Of a stretch of DNA of 64,000 bases, positions 1 through 11,420 are shown piece after piece. The first letter of the stretch is position 1, and the number at the start of each line of letters is the position of its first letter. Below the pieces are notes generated by a model that had not been told where the DNA came from, did not search any database, and saw nothing but the letters and a program-made list of their open reading frames with translations. A program made the position numbers and the translations under genes. Source of the stretch: Diogma glabrata. Its lineage: Eukaryota > Arthropoda > Insecta > Diptera > Cylindrotomidae. The stretch spans positions 110,647,746 to 110,711,745 of the forward strand of contig OY856187.1 of the NCBI GenBank assembly GCA_963693315.1, in the 5' to 3' direction.

Positions 1-2900
1 TTCAAACTCAATCTATATCTATATATAAATACGAAAGCAATATTTTTGTGGTACAATTCTAAAATATTTACCCCATCAAAAGTGTGGCAATATGTATATG
101 CTTGGAAAGGTCTTGAGTAGTAGATAAGTAGACAATTCAAAATCAAATATTTATATCAATTAATCAAACTCTGAAATAATGTGTTGTAGCTATTTTGTTT
201 CGAGGTCTTTTTACAATTTCTATTTACAATGGCCGAATTTCGGCCACTGGGCGATTCCTGGTATTCTTTATTGTTTAATGGGACTTTGGTTTTTTTGTTA
301 GTTTTTGAATTAGTTGTATTTTTCGAATACAAAAATTGATAATTTAAATAGCAAAAGTAGTTTAATAGATAATCATATCCATTAATCCATCCATATCATT
401 TATATAATAGCCCTTGTTCTCTCTCTCTATTTTGATCGCAAATCTCACATGTTAATACATTTAATAATATAAAATTATTCAGTACCAAATTTCGTTGTGG
501 TTTGCGAAATGAAGTACGGTGGAAAAGGTCTAGGGTCAATCCCGGAGGCTGTATTTATTTTTTAATTATTTAATTATTCAAAGTGCCCGTTTGTTTTTGT
601 TTGCATTACCTTCAAAAAAAATTTTTTCGCTTATAATTATATAGGAAAATAAATAAAAGTTAATTAATTTAATATTTCGAATGGATATATTACTTCATAA
701 AATGTTAGATTAAAACAACCATTTTGGAAAATAAAAAATACTTTTTATTTTTTTATTCACTTTCAAATCTCTCTTTTTTTATTATTATTATCATTAAATA
801 AATTTTGCTTCTCTTCGTTTTTTATTATTCGTTAAACATGCCTCTGACATTTGTGTGCATATATATGCTAAGGCGTTTTACGATATGTTCACGGTATATT
901 GTGCACATCATGTGCAGTACATGTATTATGCACAATTTTGTGCACGGGGATTTTTTATCATGAACAATTAATGCACAATTCTTGAATTTTTTCAAAACTG
1001 TTTTTCGGAGAATTAACCACAATATTTTTTAATTTCAACGTAAACAAATAAAAAATCAAATGGAAGGCATACCAACATAACATGAATTGTTACTTTTTTT
1101 GTACTTTTCGATAGAAGAAATAAGTTAAAATTTAAATAAAATTTAAGTGTCGCTGAAGCATGGGGGGGGGGGGGTGGATATGGCTTCTATTTTTCCATTA
1201 TTTTTGGGTCGTCAGAGACCATCTCGTTTTCAAAATTTGTTCCTGGATAAGGAAAAGTTGTGCTCTCCGTTTGAAAAGTTTCTGTTTTAAAGCATAGTAA
1301 GCTATTGATTTGCTTTATCTATCGCAATGTCTTCTATAACTCAAACCTCAAAATTTGGATGAGCTGCTGAAATTTAAAAGTTAAACCATTTCATGAATAA
1401 TTACGACCACCGACATTACTTACAATCCCGAAAAATATCAATTAATCCCGATAGCTAATAAATAGGATTTTCGTAATAAACACAATTTGTTTTATGATTT
1501 TTATTTTATTTTACTATGACAGCTGACTTGTTTTGGTTTTAATCTATATAATTTATAACAAAACATATAAGAAATCGCTTGTCTTGTTGAAATGTCGATA
1601 TATTGTCGATTGGATATGAATTTATATGTTTTTCTAATATTCTTTCGAAGAAAACGTATCTAAAATTATAAAAAAAAACTGTTGGGAATATGTATCCCCA
1701 TATACACATGTACATTTTTATGCTTTTTTGTTTTATGATTTTCTGTTTTTATGTTTTGTTATTTTGTAATTACTTCCGTGATTTAATTTTTATTGGTGTT
1801 ATGTTTTACGATTTTATTTTTGTTTTATTATGAAGATATTGTAGATAAGTTTGATTTAATATATGAGAACAATATTGACAAAATAATTGATAGATTCAAT
1901 TAACTATAGAAGTAGAATAGAAATAGAAATTAATTAGACAAGTGAATGAACTTCCAGAAAAAAAAAATGAAAATTAATTAATTAGATAAAGATAAATTAA
2001 AATCGTTTGGAATGAAAGGATGAAAAAAACGTTTTTATGGATTGTATGAGGGCAATCTGGAGGGTTTACGAACTGTTGTGGAAGAAGTTATCGAGGTATG
2101 AAACAAACTTGTGTTATAATAAGAAAAACCTAAAAAGTCACAGTTAAAACTAAGCTATATAAATTACTTGTAATGGTATACTTAGTTGCCAGATAAAACA
2201 GATTTCATACGGAAAGTTCATTACGAGAGTTTTGTATTTTATCTGCCAATATCTTATATTTTTTGACAGTTTCTGTTAGATTAGAAGTTTTTTTAAAAAT
2301 CACTTCATTTATATTAATGGTTCTTTTAAATCATTATAAATTTGTCAACCTAACTGTCCCTATTGGTCAAGAAAACTTTGAAAGTAAACTTAAAATAGAA
2401 CAGCGAGTGTTTAAAGCTTGGATCACAAGTTTCTTTGACTTTAAGCTGTGCACTTTGTGTGCACCACATTAGCACGTATAGGGCACACACTTTTAAAAGC
2501 TCAGACTACGAGATTGTTGTTCAGGTGAACGGCCTAGTCCATAACCTAGGATTTGGCAATGCTTCTGAAAATAATTTGGTCTTATGTCGATTTTGGTACA
2601 CGCGACTTTTCATTGAAATTTGCTATTTTACAAAATATTATATAAGTCAGAAGACTTTTGAATTTCGTAGACTTCTGAAATTTTATGAAAAAGACCTAGA
2701 AAATTGAATGATGTTTATGGATTTTTGCTATCTGAGCTTAACTTAAGTGTAAATTAGCAGTAGCTAACACATTGACCACTACTATTAGTATAAATGCTTT
2801 CTGAGTCTTAGGCCAACGCCTCGAGCAACAATTTTACGCTCAAGCAAAAAAGACTTACTTTACGTCTTTAATACATAAATATTTTCGCTTGAGCGCAGCA
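1..2900. other. AT-rich non-coding stretch
   Basis: No open frame here looks like a real protein. Visible items are a G homopolymer near 1161-1174, a segment at 814-975 that recurs at 10722-10880, and a short nested inverted repeat near 2845-2900 (CGCTCAAGC against GCTTGAGCG). The rest is AT-rich sequence in which I see nothing. Confidence 0.6.
814..975 (+). repeat. Dispersed direct repeat, copy 1 (GTGCAC-rich)
   Basis: About 160 bp from TCGTTTTTTATTATTCG to a CATGAACAATTAATG-like end is repeated in the same orientation at 10722-10880, with scattered differences. Both copies hold several GTGCAC or TGTGCAC half-palindromes. It is probably the end of an unnamed dispersed element. I saw no terminal inverted repeats. 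Confidence 0.6.
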
Positions 2901-2917
2901 TGTTGTGCTTTGGAAAT

Positions 2918-4660
2918 TTTGTACGAAAAACTATAGCGAAGTCTCCATAATTATATTTCTGTGAGTTTAGAGGACCGGGGTAGAGGGGGTAAAAAAAAAC
3001 TTTTTTTGACCCAAGCGAGTGGGGTGTCATTTGTTTAGATTTTTGCGGTGCCCAGTTTTTGAGATATTGTCGAAAAAGTGCAAAGTCCTGACCGTTCCCC
3101 CACCCCCCCCATGCGTTTCGACACTGATTGACAGAAAAATTTGTAAAAATTCACAGAGTTAGTAAATTCGCTAAATTTTGTACGAAAACTATAGGGAAGT
3201 CTCCAATAATTATATTTCTGTGTGTTTAGAGGACCGGGGTAGAGGGGGAAAAAAAAACATTTTTTTACTCAAGCGAGTGGGGTATCATTTGAAAGAACAC
3301 CTAATTTGGAATTCGTTGCAGTTTTTTTTAGAATTTTGCGGTGCCCAGTTTTTGAGATATTGTCGAAAAAGTGCAAAGTCCTGACCGTTCCCCCCCCCCA
3401 TGCGTTTCGACACCGATTGACAGAAAAATTTGTAAAAATTCACAGAGTTAGGAAATTTGCTAAATTTTGTACGAAAACTATAGCGAAGTCTCCAATAATT
3501 ATATTTCTGTGTGTTTAGAGGACCGGGGTAGAGGGGGTAATAAAAAACTTTTTTTTACCCAAGCGAGTGGGGTGTCATTTGAAAGAACACCTAATTTGGA
3601 ATTCGTTTCAGTTCTTTTTAGAATTTTGCGGTGCCCAGTTTTTGAGATATTGTCAAAAAAGTGCAAAATTCTGACCGTTCTCTCCCCATGCGTTTCGACA
3701 CTGATTGACAGAAAAATTTGTAAAAATTCACAGAGTTAGGAATTTGCTAAATTTTGTATGAAAACTATAGCGAAGTCTCCAATAATTATATTTCTGTGTG
3801 TTTAGAGGACCGGGGTAGAGGGGGTAAAAAAAACTTTTTTTTGACCCAAGCAAGTGGGGTGTCGTTTGATAGAGATCCTAATTTAAAATTCGTTGCAATT
3901 TTTTTTAGAATTTTGCGGTGGCCAGTTTTTGAGTTATTGTCCAAAAAGTGTAAAATCCAGACCTTTCCCCCCCATATGTTACGACACTGATTGACAGAAA
4001 AATTTGTAAAAATTCACAGAGTTGGGAAATTTGCTAAATTTTGTACGAAAACTATAGCAAAGTCTCCAATAATTATATTTCTGTGTGTTTAGAGGACCGG
4101 AGTAGAGGGGGTAAAAAAATTTTTTTTTGACCCAAGCGAGTGGGGTGTCATTTGAAAGAACATCTAATTGAAAATTCGTTGCAATTTTTTTTAGAATTTT
4201 TCGGTGCCCAGTTTTTGAGTTATTGTGTAAAAAGAGCAAAATTCACACCATTCCCCCATACGTTTCGACTCTGGTTGACAGAAAATTTTGTAAAAATTCA
4301 CAGAGTTAGGTAATTTGGTAAATTTTGTACAAAAACTATAGCGAAGTCTCCAATAATTATATTTCTGTGTGTTTAGAAGACCGGGGTAGAGGGGGTAAAA
4401 AAAAACTTTTTACCCCCTCTACCCCGGTCCTGTCGTATTGTCGAAAAAGTGCAAAAGTTTCGATGCTAAATGACAGATAAATTTCACAGAGTTAGGAAAT
4501 TTGGTAAGTTTTGTATGAAAACTACAGCACAGTTTTTGAGTTATGGATAAGAAAAGGCTAAATTCAGATCGTGCCGCCGCCTACCTTTCGACGATGACTG
4601 ACTGAAAAATTTGAAAATATTCACAGAGACAGGAATATTGATAAATTTTGAATGAAAATC
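2918..4660 (+). repeat. ~285-bp satellite array
   Basis: Head-to-tail units are marked by a GTACGAAAACTATAG-like start at about 2921, 3180, 3469, 3757, 4043 and 4327, with degenerate starts near 4513 and 4649. Spacing is 259, 289, 288, 286 and 284 bp, then a shortened unit. Each unit holds a GACCGGGG-TAGAGGGGG block, an A/T tract, GTGTCATTTGAAAG, a TTTTGAGATATTGTCGAAAAAGTGC block and a C-run. Short open frames of 70-90 codons recur in each unit only because the units are similar. I do not regard them as genes. C-run and A-run lengths vary between units. Confidence 0.9.
4379..4429. repeat. Perfect inverted junction inside the satellite
   Basis: A 23-bp arm at 4379-4401 (GACCGGGGTAGAGGGGG followed by TAAAAA) is followed by a 5-nt loop and its exact reverse complement at 4407-4429. 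The left arm is the normal internal block of the satellite unit. The right arm is an inverted copy found in no other unit. After it the array resumes with most of a unit missing. This is what template switching during replication or repair would leave. Confidence 0.85.
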
Positions 4661-4965
4661 ATATCGAAGACTCAAATAATAAATAATTTCTTAAATAAAT
4701 TTCTTAAATAATTTCTGTGTGTTTATGGGATGGGTGTGGGGAGGGAAAAAAAATCATTTTTGACCATTTCATATGAAAGAGCACTTAATTTAAGAAATGT
4801 TACAATTTTTTTAGAATTTTGCAATGCAGAGTTTTTGTGTTATTAAAAAAAAAATATTTTTAGTATGTAGCCTTTCCACACCCCTAAATTTCAACCCTCG
4901 ATTGACCGAAAAAATAATCAAATTTAATCCATTTACAAGCTGGTGTAATTGAATCTTTTTTAAGT
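4660..4965 (+). repeat. Degenerate satellite end and flank
   Basis: A diverged unit (TTTCTGTGTGTTTATGGGA, then a TTTTTGACC block) runs into CCATTTACAAGCTGGTGTAA at 4928. The same end, in the opposite orientation and next to one degenerate satellite unit, is present at 60801-61045. That suggests satellite and flank belong to one dispersed element. Confidence 0.65.
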
Positions 4966-7684
4966 TACCAAAAACATCTATGGATAATATTTAACCTGAA
5001 TTAACATTTTTTTTGCCATTTTTGATCAATGTAGATTTGATTGTAATTTACTATTGACATTACAATTTAACATTTATTTTGTTAGGTGTCTATGGTCTGA
5101 AAATATAAGGACATTAAAACACAACTTTTTGTCAATAATTTTTGATATGGTGTTCTTTTACATTCACGGAACCCTTGACGAGCGAATTTTATTCGCACTT
5201 GTCTGACTTTTTTTGTTGGAGTCTAATAGTTATTTATGTACCAAAGATGTAAAAAGATAAATTTCAGGCCGAATAACAAATCTTGCTAGGGCTGAAATTA
5301 ACACTACTCCTATGATCCAAACTTTTAGATTGTTTGGACTTTCATTTGATGCTTACAGATTCCTTCTTCATCGAGAACTAGTTCCAAAACTCCACCTATT
5401 AAACTAATTCACACAAATGGATTTAATCTCGTATTCATTGTGATAAGGAAACTTTTATTCCTAATTTCTCCTTCGATACACAAGTTCGACATCGCTTTAC
5501 AGTATATTCTGTCTTATCGCTGAAGATTGAGAATTTTGTTTAAAAGGCTATTCTAAAACAAGAATCATCAATATCTTAAAAAAAGAAGGCAGTCTTGAAA
5601 AAAGTGAAAACTTAAAACTGTGAAATAGCTATGTTTTAATCGGCTTAATACAACAACCACTTACACAGTGTTATTAACCACAATTACACATCGATATAAC
5701 TTATATTAACTGATAAAAACATTCAGAAAATTCAATAAATTAGAAAAAACCAAAATATGAATCAAGAGAACGTTTTTGTGTGAGTTTTGTGCTGTATTCA
5801 AATGTATAAGCTCAAAAAATGTTTAGAGTGTTGCATGGGAGAATATTTAGAAATTTGTTGATAGACTGGCTGCACTCATCATATACATCTTTTTTTTATC
5901 ATGAAAATCATTGAGATCATGGAAAATATACATTTTTGTTTGCAACCTTATGCAGAACATAAAATAAAAAATAAAACAATCGTTTTTAGGAAAAAGATAT
6001 CGATTTTGGTTATATCTACTTATTTGAGAAAAGCTATAAAGCATATATCGTAAGAAACTGTATCGAAAAATGTTTATCAAATTTTCTTTTAAATTTTATC
6101 GTAAATTATCGATACCGTAAATTATCACTTGTTGTCTAATACATTGTTATCGTTTAAAAAACCAACGAAATTCAAGACATTGTCATACTCAAAAACTATA
6201 AAGAAATTTACTGACCGTATATTCTTATGTTGGTTTACCTTTTAAATTTTTTGCATTGTCACAAACTTTATCTCTATGTTTTGTACATTTTCAAACTTGA
6301 AGTAATTTTCTAGAAATTTATGTGTTGTAAAGTAGTTAAAATTGGTATAAATAGTTTTTATAGAAATAGTTTATGTTCTAAGTAAGATTAAGACAGGCGC
6401 ATGGTAATGGTTTTTTGGTACTATTGGGATTTTTAATGTTGAGTAAATATTAAGTTAATTTATATTTTTATATATGTAATCAATCAACTATATATAAAAC
6501 AACAACACAATTGGTCCAACAATCTCTTCTCTTGTTTTCATCTTATTTACTGATTGTCCCACTACAACTTTAAGTTTTAACACGTTCAATTATAATGCAC
6601 AGAAACGTCTTCAAATGAAATAGCTGCTTCTTATCAAGGTTTTATAAAACTTTTTTTTCTAAGATCATCATAACTTAACTCACTTTATTCTAGTTTTCTT
6701 CAGTGTTGCGTTTAAAGAAAACAAAAATCCATCCATTCATTTTAATTTACTTTGTTGTGTTTTTACCTTAAGAAAATTTTTTAATAAGAACAAGAAAACG
6801 CTAAGAGATTTTTCTTGTTATTTTATTTTCACATTGTGTTAACGGGAAAATTGAGAAATTTCTAGACAACTGTGAAAAGAATGAAAAGAAAACTTTATAA
6901 TTTAATTGAAACTATATATTTTTATTCATTGAGATTTTTTCATCAAAGTCTTTATACGCGCTAATGATGATGACAACAAAAATAAAGAAATTTTTATTTC
7001 TTGAAGTACTATAACTATAATCATGTACATACTGTTTTAAATTTTTACCTCTTCCTTTTCGCCGGTATAAAATATTAAAAGTTAAACCACAAGCCTACCT
7101 GGTTTTTTAATTAAAAACAAAAAAAAATAATTAACCATGATTAGTACACATTTGAGACAACAACAAAAAACAAAATAATGAGAAAATTCATTTTCTCTGT
7201 TAACTAAATTTTCCATTTATCCTTTAAAACAAAAAACAATTTTTCGACAGATCCAAACTAAAGACAAAATGAGAAAAATATTATTAAATAAAATGTACAG
7301 AGAAAATGTCTCGCGTTTTTTGTAATTAAAATTTTACAATATCCTTTTTTTAATTTCGTATTTTAATATCCCGTCGTCGTTTTTGTTGTATTTTTGTGTG
7401 AATAAAAAAAATTTACCCATAACACCAATTTGGATGGCATAAAAATGTTATTCGATTTGATATTATCGAATCCCTATTTTATTTTAGATTGAATTTAATG
7501 TTATTGTTATATTTGTCAGTTTTCTAGCAAATATATGTGTAGAGTCGAACATTTAACATTTATTGGGGATTTTTGAGATCAATTAAACTCAAGTAAGTAA
7601 AGAAGTATTTGGAATATTTTCAATTCAAAGGTATGGTTTGAAGTTTCTCAGGAAAAAACTCCACTTCGCATTTTTCGTGTTTCA
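4966..7684. other. AT-rich non-coding stretch
   Basis: Homopolymer runs and AT-rich sequence only. I found no convincing coding frame, tRNA or inverted repeat. Confidence 0.55.
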
Positions 7685-7765
7685 GATGAATTCGAACCTT
7701 CCTTGTCAGTGCCTGCCTCGAATCCTTAGGCAGACACGCTATCGATTACACCGTTGAGGCGATAA
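7685..7765 (-). repeat. tRNA-like SINE head or tRNA relic
   Basis: On the minus strand a box-B-like GGTTCGAATTC lies at 7698-7688. A box-A-like stretch around GTGTAATCGATAGCG lies about 40 nt upstream at 7753-7737, and a CTGCC/GGCAG pairing sits between them. The layout resembles an arginine-type tRNA or the head of a tRNA-derived SINE. The acceptor stem is not evident, so this is not called as a functional tRNA. Confidence 0.4.
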
Positions 7766-9725
7766 CAATTTCGAAGTTAAAACTCCTTCATCACTTATTT
7801 ATTTTACTTAAGTTGAATTTTTCCACTGTTATTAGACTCCATATTATGGAAATGTTTTTACATTATATGGGATTTTTTTCATTAAATTTCTAGACAATAT
7901 TTTGTGTGAATTCATAGAATGGAGAACATTTCTATTCTAATTAACATCCTAAGTCAATATTGTATAGTCATTTAACATTTATATTTAAAGTAAATTTTAA
8001 AATATTAATTATCATACATTATCAAAAATGTGACACCTAGCGACATCGATTTTAAATTTCTTTCAATTTTCACATAATGAAGTCATTACGAAATCCTAGC
8101 TTGTGAATATTTTTCTGCACAACAGCATCTAAAATAAAAATAAATGAAATTTACAAACCACGTAAACATTTTTGGTTTATTAATTAGAACCACAATTCAA
8201 ATTTCACATTCTAGATGGGCGACGAAGTGTACTGACAAATAAAATGTTATCATTTCATCATAGCTAAATGAGATACGTTTTAACAAAAACGAGATAAACT
8301 AAACTACAATTAACGTTGAAGAAAGTTTAAAAAAAACAGGCGGAACTAAAACGTTTATTGTAGAAAGAAAATGTCTCTGACATAAACATACTCTCGGCCT
8401 TAAAGTAAGAATTTACTTTTAATTGTATTTTCCAACATAGAAAATGACTACCGTAAATGAAATCTTTGAAAAATTTGTTCAATTATGAAAATTTTTGTTT
8501 GAAAAAATAAAAAAAATATTTCTGTCTAACGGTTCACTTATCACTTTGGACAGAAATCTATAAAAACAAATAGCTGTAATAGTTGTAATGGAAAATACAT
8601 TAATTGTTTTTAAAATAAAATAATTGCAACTTCTTGCCGACTCGATGAAGTATTAGCATTTAATTTTTATCTATATAGAGTTTGCAAGTAGTCGACGAGA
8701 GTGCTACCGTTTGAATTTCCTGAAGATTGCTAGATTTTATAAATTTAGAGCATCCTTCGCCATTTGAAACTCGTCACTACAACATCCCGAGTAGAAATTA
8801 GTTAGGTAACACTTGAATACAGTCAGAGCGTGGTCAGGACCTGATCATTCCAGAAAAGGCAAGTCATATTAGGAAAATCTGATTACCTGTCTGATCTGGA
8901 CCTGAATTAAAATACAAAATTTACGAATAAGCTTATTTGAAAATATCCGACTCTGATTTGGTTTTTCGTATTTGACACCTAGTTGAGCAATCTGATCCGA
9001 CTATCCCAATCAGGAGATTATAGAGCAAAATCATAACACTTATGATCAAGGCTCAATAGAACTAGGGCAAGCCTAATCAATGCCCTATTTGAACCCAGAC
9101 AAATGTCTGCTCGTGATGATTTCCTCAGCTCACAATTTATTCTTAGAACATCCTTTGAAGCAAAAGAATGTAGATCATTTTTCAATACAACCAACCAATT
9201 AGAACACTACATATAGGATACTAGGACAAAGCTTTAGAGCAAAAGGAAACACACAAACCTTCGAAACAGAAGCTCAGAACCACCATACTCGTAAGCAGAA
9301 ATTAAAGGGACCGTTTTCATTCAAGAAACTATGCAGGTGCAATTAAGACTATTAGAATGACATCTATACCAAAGAGTTAGTTACAAATTATGTTATGTGC
9401 AGAATGTCTGGGTAAGACTGGAGAATCTAAAATGATCCTGATTTCGAAAATTTAGTACTTAATGATGAGTATAATATTATATGGCTGATGGGTATAAAAT
9501 TCAAACCGGGCAATAGATTATGATGAAAAGCGTTCATTCAACTGGTTCAATTGGCAGGCCGACTATCTGTAAATGTAGATACGCATTCAATTGTGGCAAG
9601 AAAGAGAAACGACATTATAGTCCCCATCAAGTTAGTGATATTTTACCCTATGGAGTTAGTGAAATCTCTCACGTTTCTGGAAGTCAAAAATTCAAAATTA
9701 TTTGTATGAAACAAAAATATTATAA
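7766..9725. other. AT-rich stretch with a possible CCCGAGTAG element end
   Basis: Around 8785 the motif ATCCCGAGTAGAAATT resembles the CCCGACTAGAATT terminus of the element at 30855-32122. CTGATCCGAC-like words near 8850-9050 also occur near 24060-24130. No matching right end was found, so only a diverged family member is suspected. The rest shows nothing I recognise. Confidence 0.35.
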
Positions 9726-9726
9726 C

Positions 9727-9945
9727 TAAGATGCCACGATGATAGCCAAATCCAACTCCTCACAGTAAGGATTCTTGAAGAAGCCAAGAAAGCCATCTCG
9801 ATGACTATGAATATTCTGAACTACCGAGTTGGAGAAAACACCATCTTGTCTACAGGAGAGAATGCAGTAGCCTTGAGGAAACATGGTAGGAATTATGTGA
9901 ACTTTTTGATAATTAAATACCATCATCTGGTGTAACAAGGATGGT
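9727..9945 (+). pseudogene. Unidentified coding-like fragment
   Basis: One plus frame stays open for about 72 codons and has protein-like composition: an EEAKKA segment, then TGENAVALRKHGRNYVNF. There is no start codon, and it ends at a TAA near 9943. A 105-codon minus-strand frame overlaps it (10043-9726), and one of the two is probably a shadow. I do not recognise either protein. The ~450 bp upstream is less AT-rich than its surroundings, which suggests a decayed mobile element or exon. Confidence 0.25.
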
Positions 9946-10361
9946 AAAGGGGATCCGTTTTGATGGAGGATATGGAAACAATTTCTAGCTTTCCTTGATC
10001 GAGACAGCAGAAAACCTGCTCGAAACTCATCAAAACTCTTCAAAGAATGAAGAAGAATGAAGTATTTTTAAATTGTAAGATGAAAATGTCTGTATGCGAT
10101 TGCATTTGTAAATGTGGCGTCCATTTTGTTAACGATACAATTTAGATGAAAAAAACTCCAAAGTATTTACGTATTTGGCTTATATTACTATAAAAAACAA
10201 TATTAGTTTTCCCCAATTTTCTTAATATTATGTATATATGTTTTCATTACTTTCACCAACAAATTTCTTTCGAACAAAATTTTAGCTGTAAATAAAATAA
10301 AATTCATCAATTTATTATTACGAAAGTCTTACTATAAAGTTTGTAACGACCTAAAAAGTTT

Positions 10362-10530
10362 GTAACGACCAAAAAAAATCTGATCAGTGGACATTTCCTT
10401 TTAAGATCTAAAAACAAACAGTCAACACATTAATCATACCTTCATTCCGTAATATAAAACAACTTAAGAACATTTCAAAATATTATCTGATCGTATACAG
10501 CGTTTCACTGTATACATAATTCGTATTTTA
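10362..10530 (+). repeat. Dispersed repeat, inverse of 34490-34660
   Basis: The segment around AAATCTGATCAGTGGACAT through AACAAACAGTCA and the GTATACAGCGTTTCA block matches the reverse complement of 34490-34660 with modest divergence. It has no coding content. It is probably a non-autonomous element. The ends are not defined. Confidence 0.6.
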
Positions 10531-10721
10531 GTATATAACATCACATCTTGTTTTCCCTTCAAATCACTTAAATTGTTGTTATATGTCTGTGTATAAATAA
10601 TTGTGTATAATTGTTTGATTGGTGAAATCAGTCATTTTAGATAACGTTAAACTCATTTTCACTCACCATTTTTATTATTCTTTGTTTATTATTCGTATAT
10701 TTAAAAAAATTTCGTTCCGGT

Positions 10722-10880
10722 TCGTTTTTTATTATTCGTAAAACATGCGGCTAACATATGAGTGCACATTTGTGCGTCGGTGTTTTATGACATGTGCACG
10801 GTATGGTGCACATCATGTGTATGACACGTATTATCCTCAATTTTATGCACGGAGATTTTATAACATGCACCATTAATGGA
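10722..10880 (+). repeat. Dispersed direct repeat, copy 2
   Basis: Second copy of the GTGCAC-rich repeat at 814-975, in the same orientation. It abuts and overlaps the end of the minus-strand coding relic at 10785-11420, so that relic and the repeat may belong to one element. Confidence 0.6.
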
Positions 10881-11420
10881 TATTTCAAGCACTCTTTTCA
10901 AGATTGTTTTAAGGGATCGGTACAAATCTGAATCGGAATGCTGCTTTATTGATATGAAATATTTTGCGAAGGTAAATTGATGGCAAAACTCTGGTGAAAC
11001 CCCAGCCATCAACTTTTTACTTTTCTTGCTTAGCTTAATTTTTTTATGTATCCAATCTGTTTCTCTTTCCAGTTCTTCCTCATCTGTTAGATAATCAAAT
11101 GCGTTTGATTGGCTTCTAATATCTTTGTTGATATTTAGATTATCCGTTATTTCGGATTCACTTGTTTCTCGACTAATTTTCAATTTTTGATTTTCTCGTG
11201 TCAAAACATCAAATTCATTGCTTAGTTTGGATGTTCTCTCCTCTTTTTTGCTTAGTTTTTTCTGAGCTCTTGATTTTATTTTTCTAGATGTCTAATTTCT
11301 TCTCTTTCGGTGTAGTTTTGTTGACGTTCTTCACTTTCAGTGTGCACTTCATTTGTTTTAATATTAAGATTACTTTTAGATGTGCTTTTCTCTTTCGGTG
11401 GAACTTGACGTCTTCCCGTT
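10785..11420 (-). pseudogene. Coiled-coil coding relic, unidentified
   Basis: A 139-codon minus frame starts at 11204. Upstream, to about 11420, other frames add basic and acidic, coiled-coil-like protein with stops between them (ELRKKLSKKEERTSKLSNE-like, then LTRENQKLKISRETSES). The visible protein is rich in K, E and S and has one less charged segment (AGVSPEFCHQFTFAKYF). The last ~30 residues fall in the dispersed repeat at 10722-10880 and are probably not original coding sequence. It resembles the coiled-coil part of a transposase or a host protein, but I cannot name a family. At least one frameshift or stop near 11200-11300 argues for a pseudogene. Confidence 0.35.

Noticed and set aside
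3178..4239. Recurrent 70-90 codon frames starting MYENY
   Set aside because: Repeated only because the satellite unit repeats. The last units break the frames and no protein motif is present.
9726..10043. 105-codon minus-strand frame
   Set aside because: It overlaps a more protein-like plus-strand reading. Neither matches a family I know, so only the fragment was listed, at low confidence.
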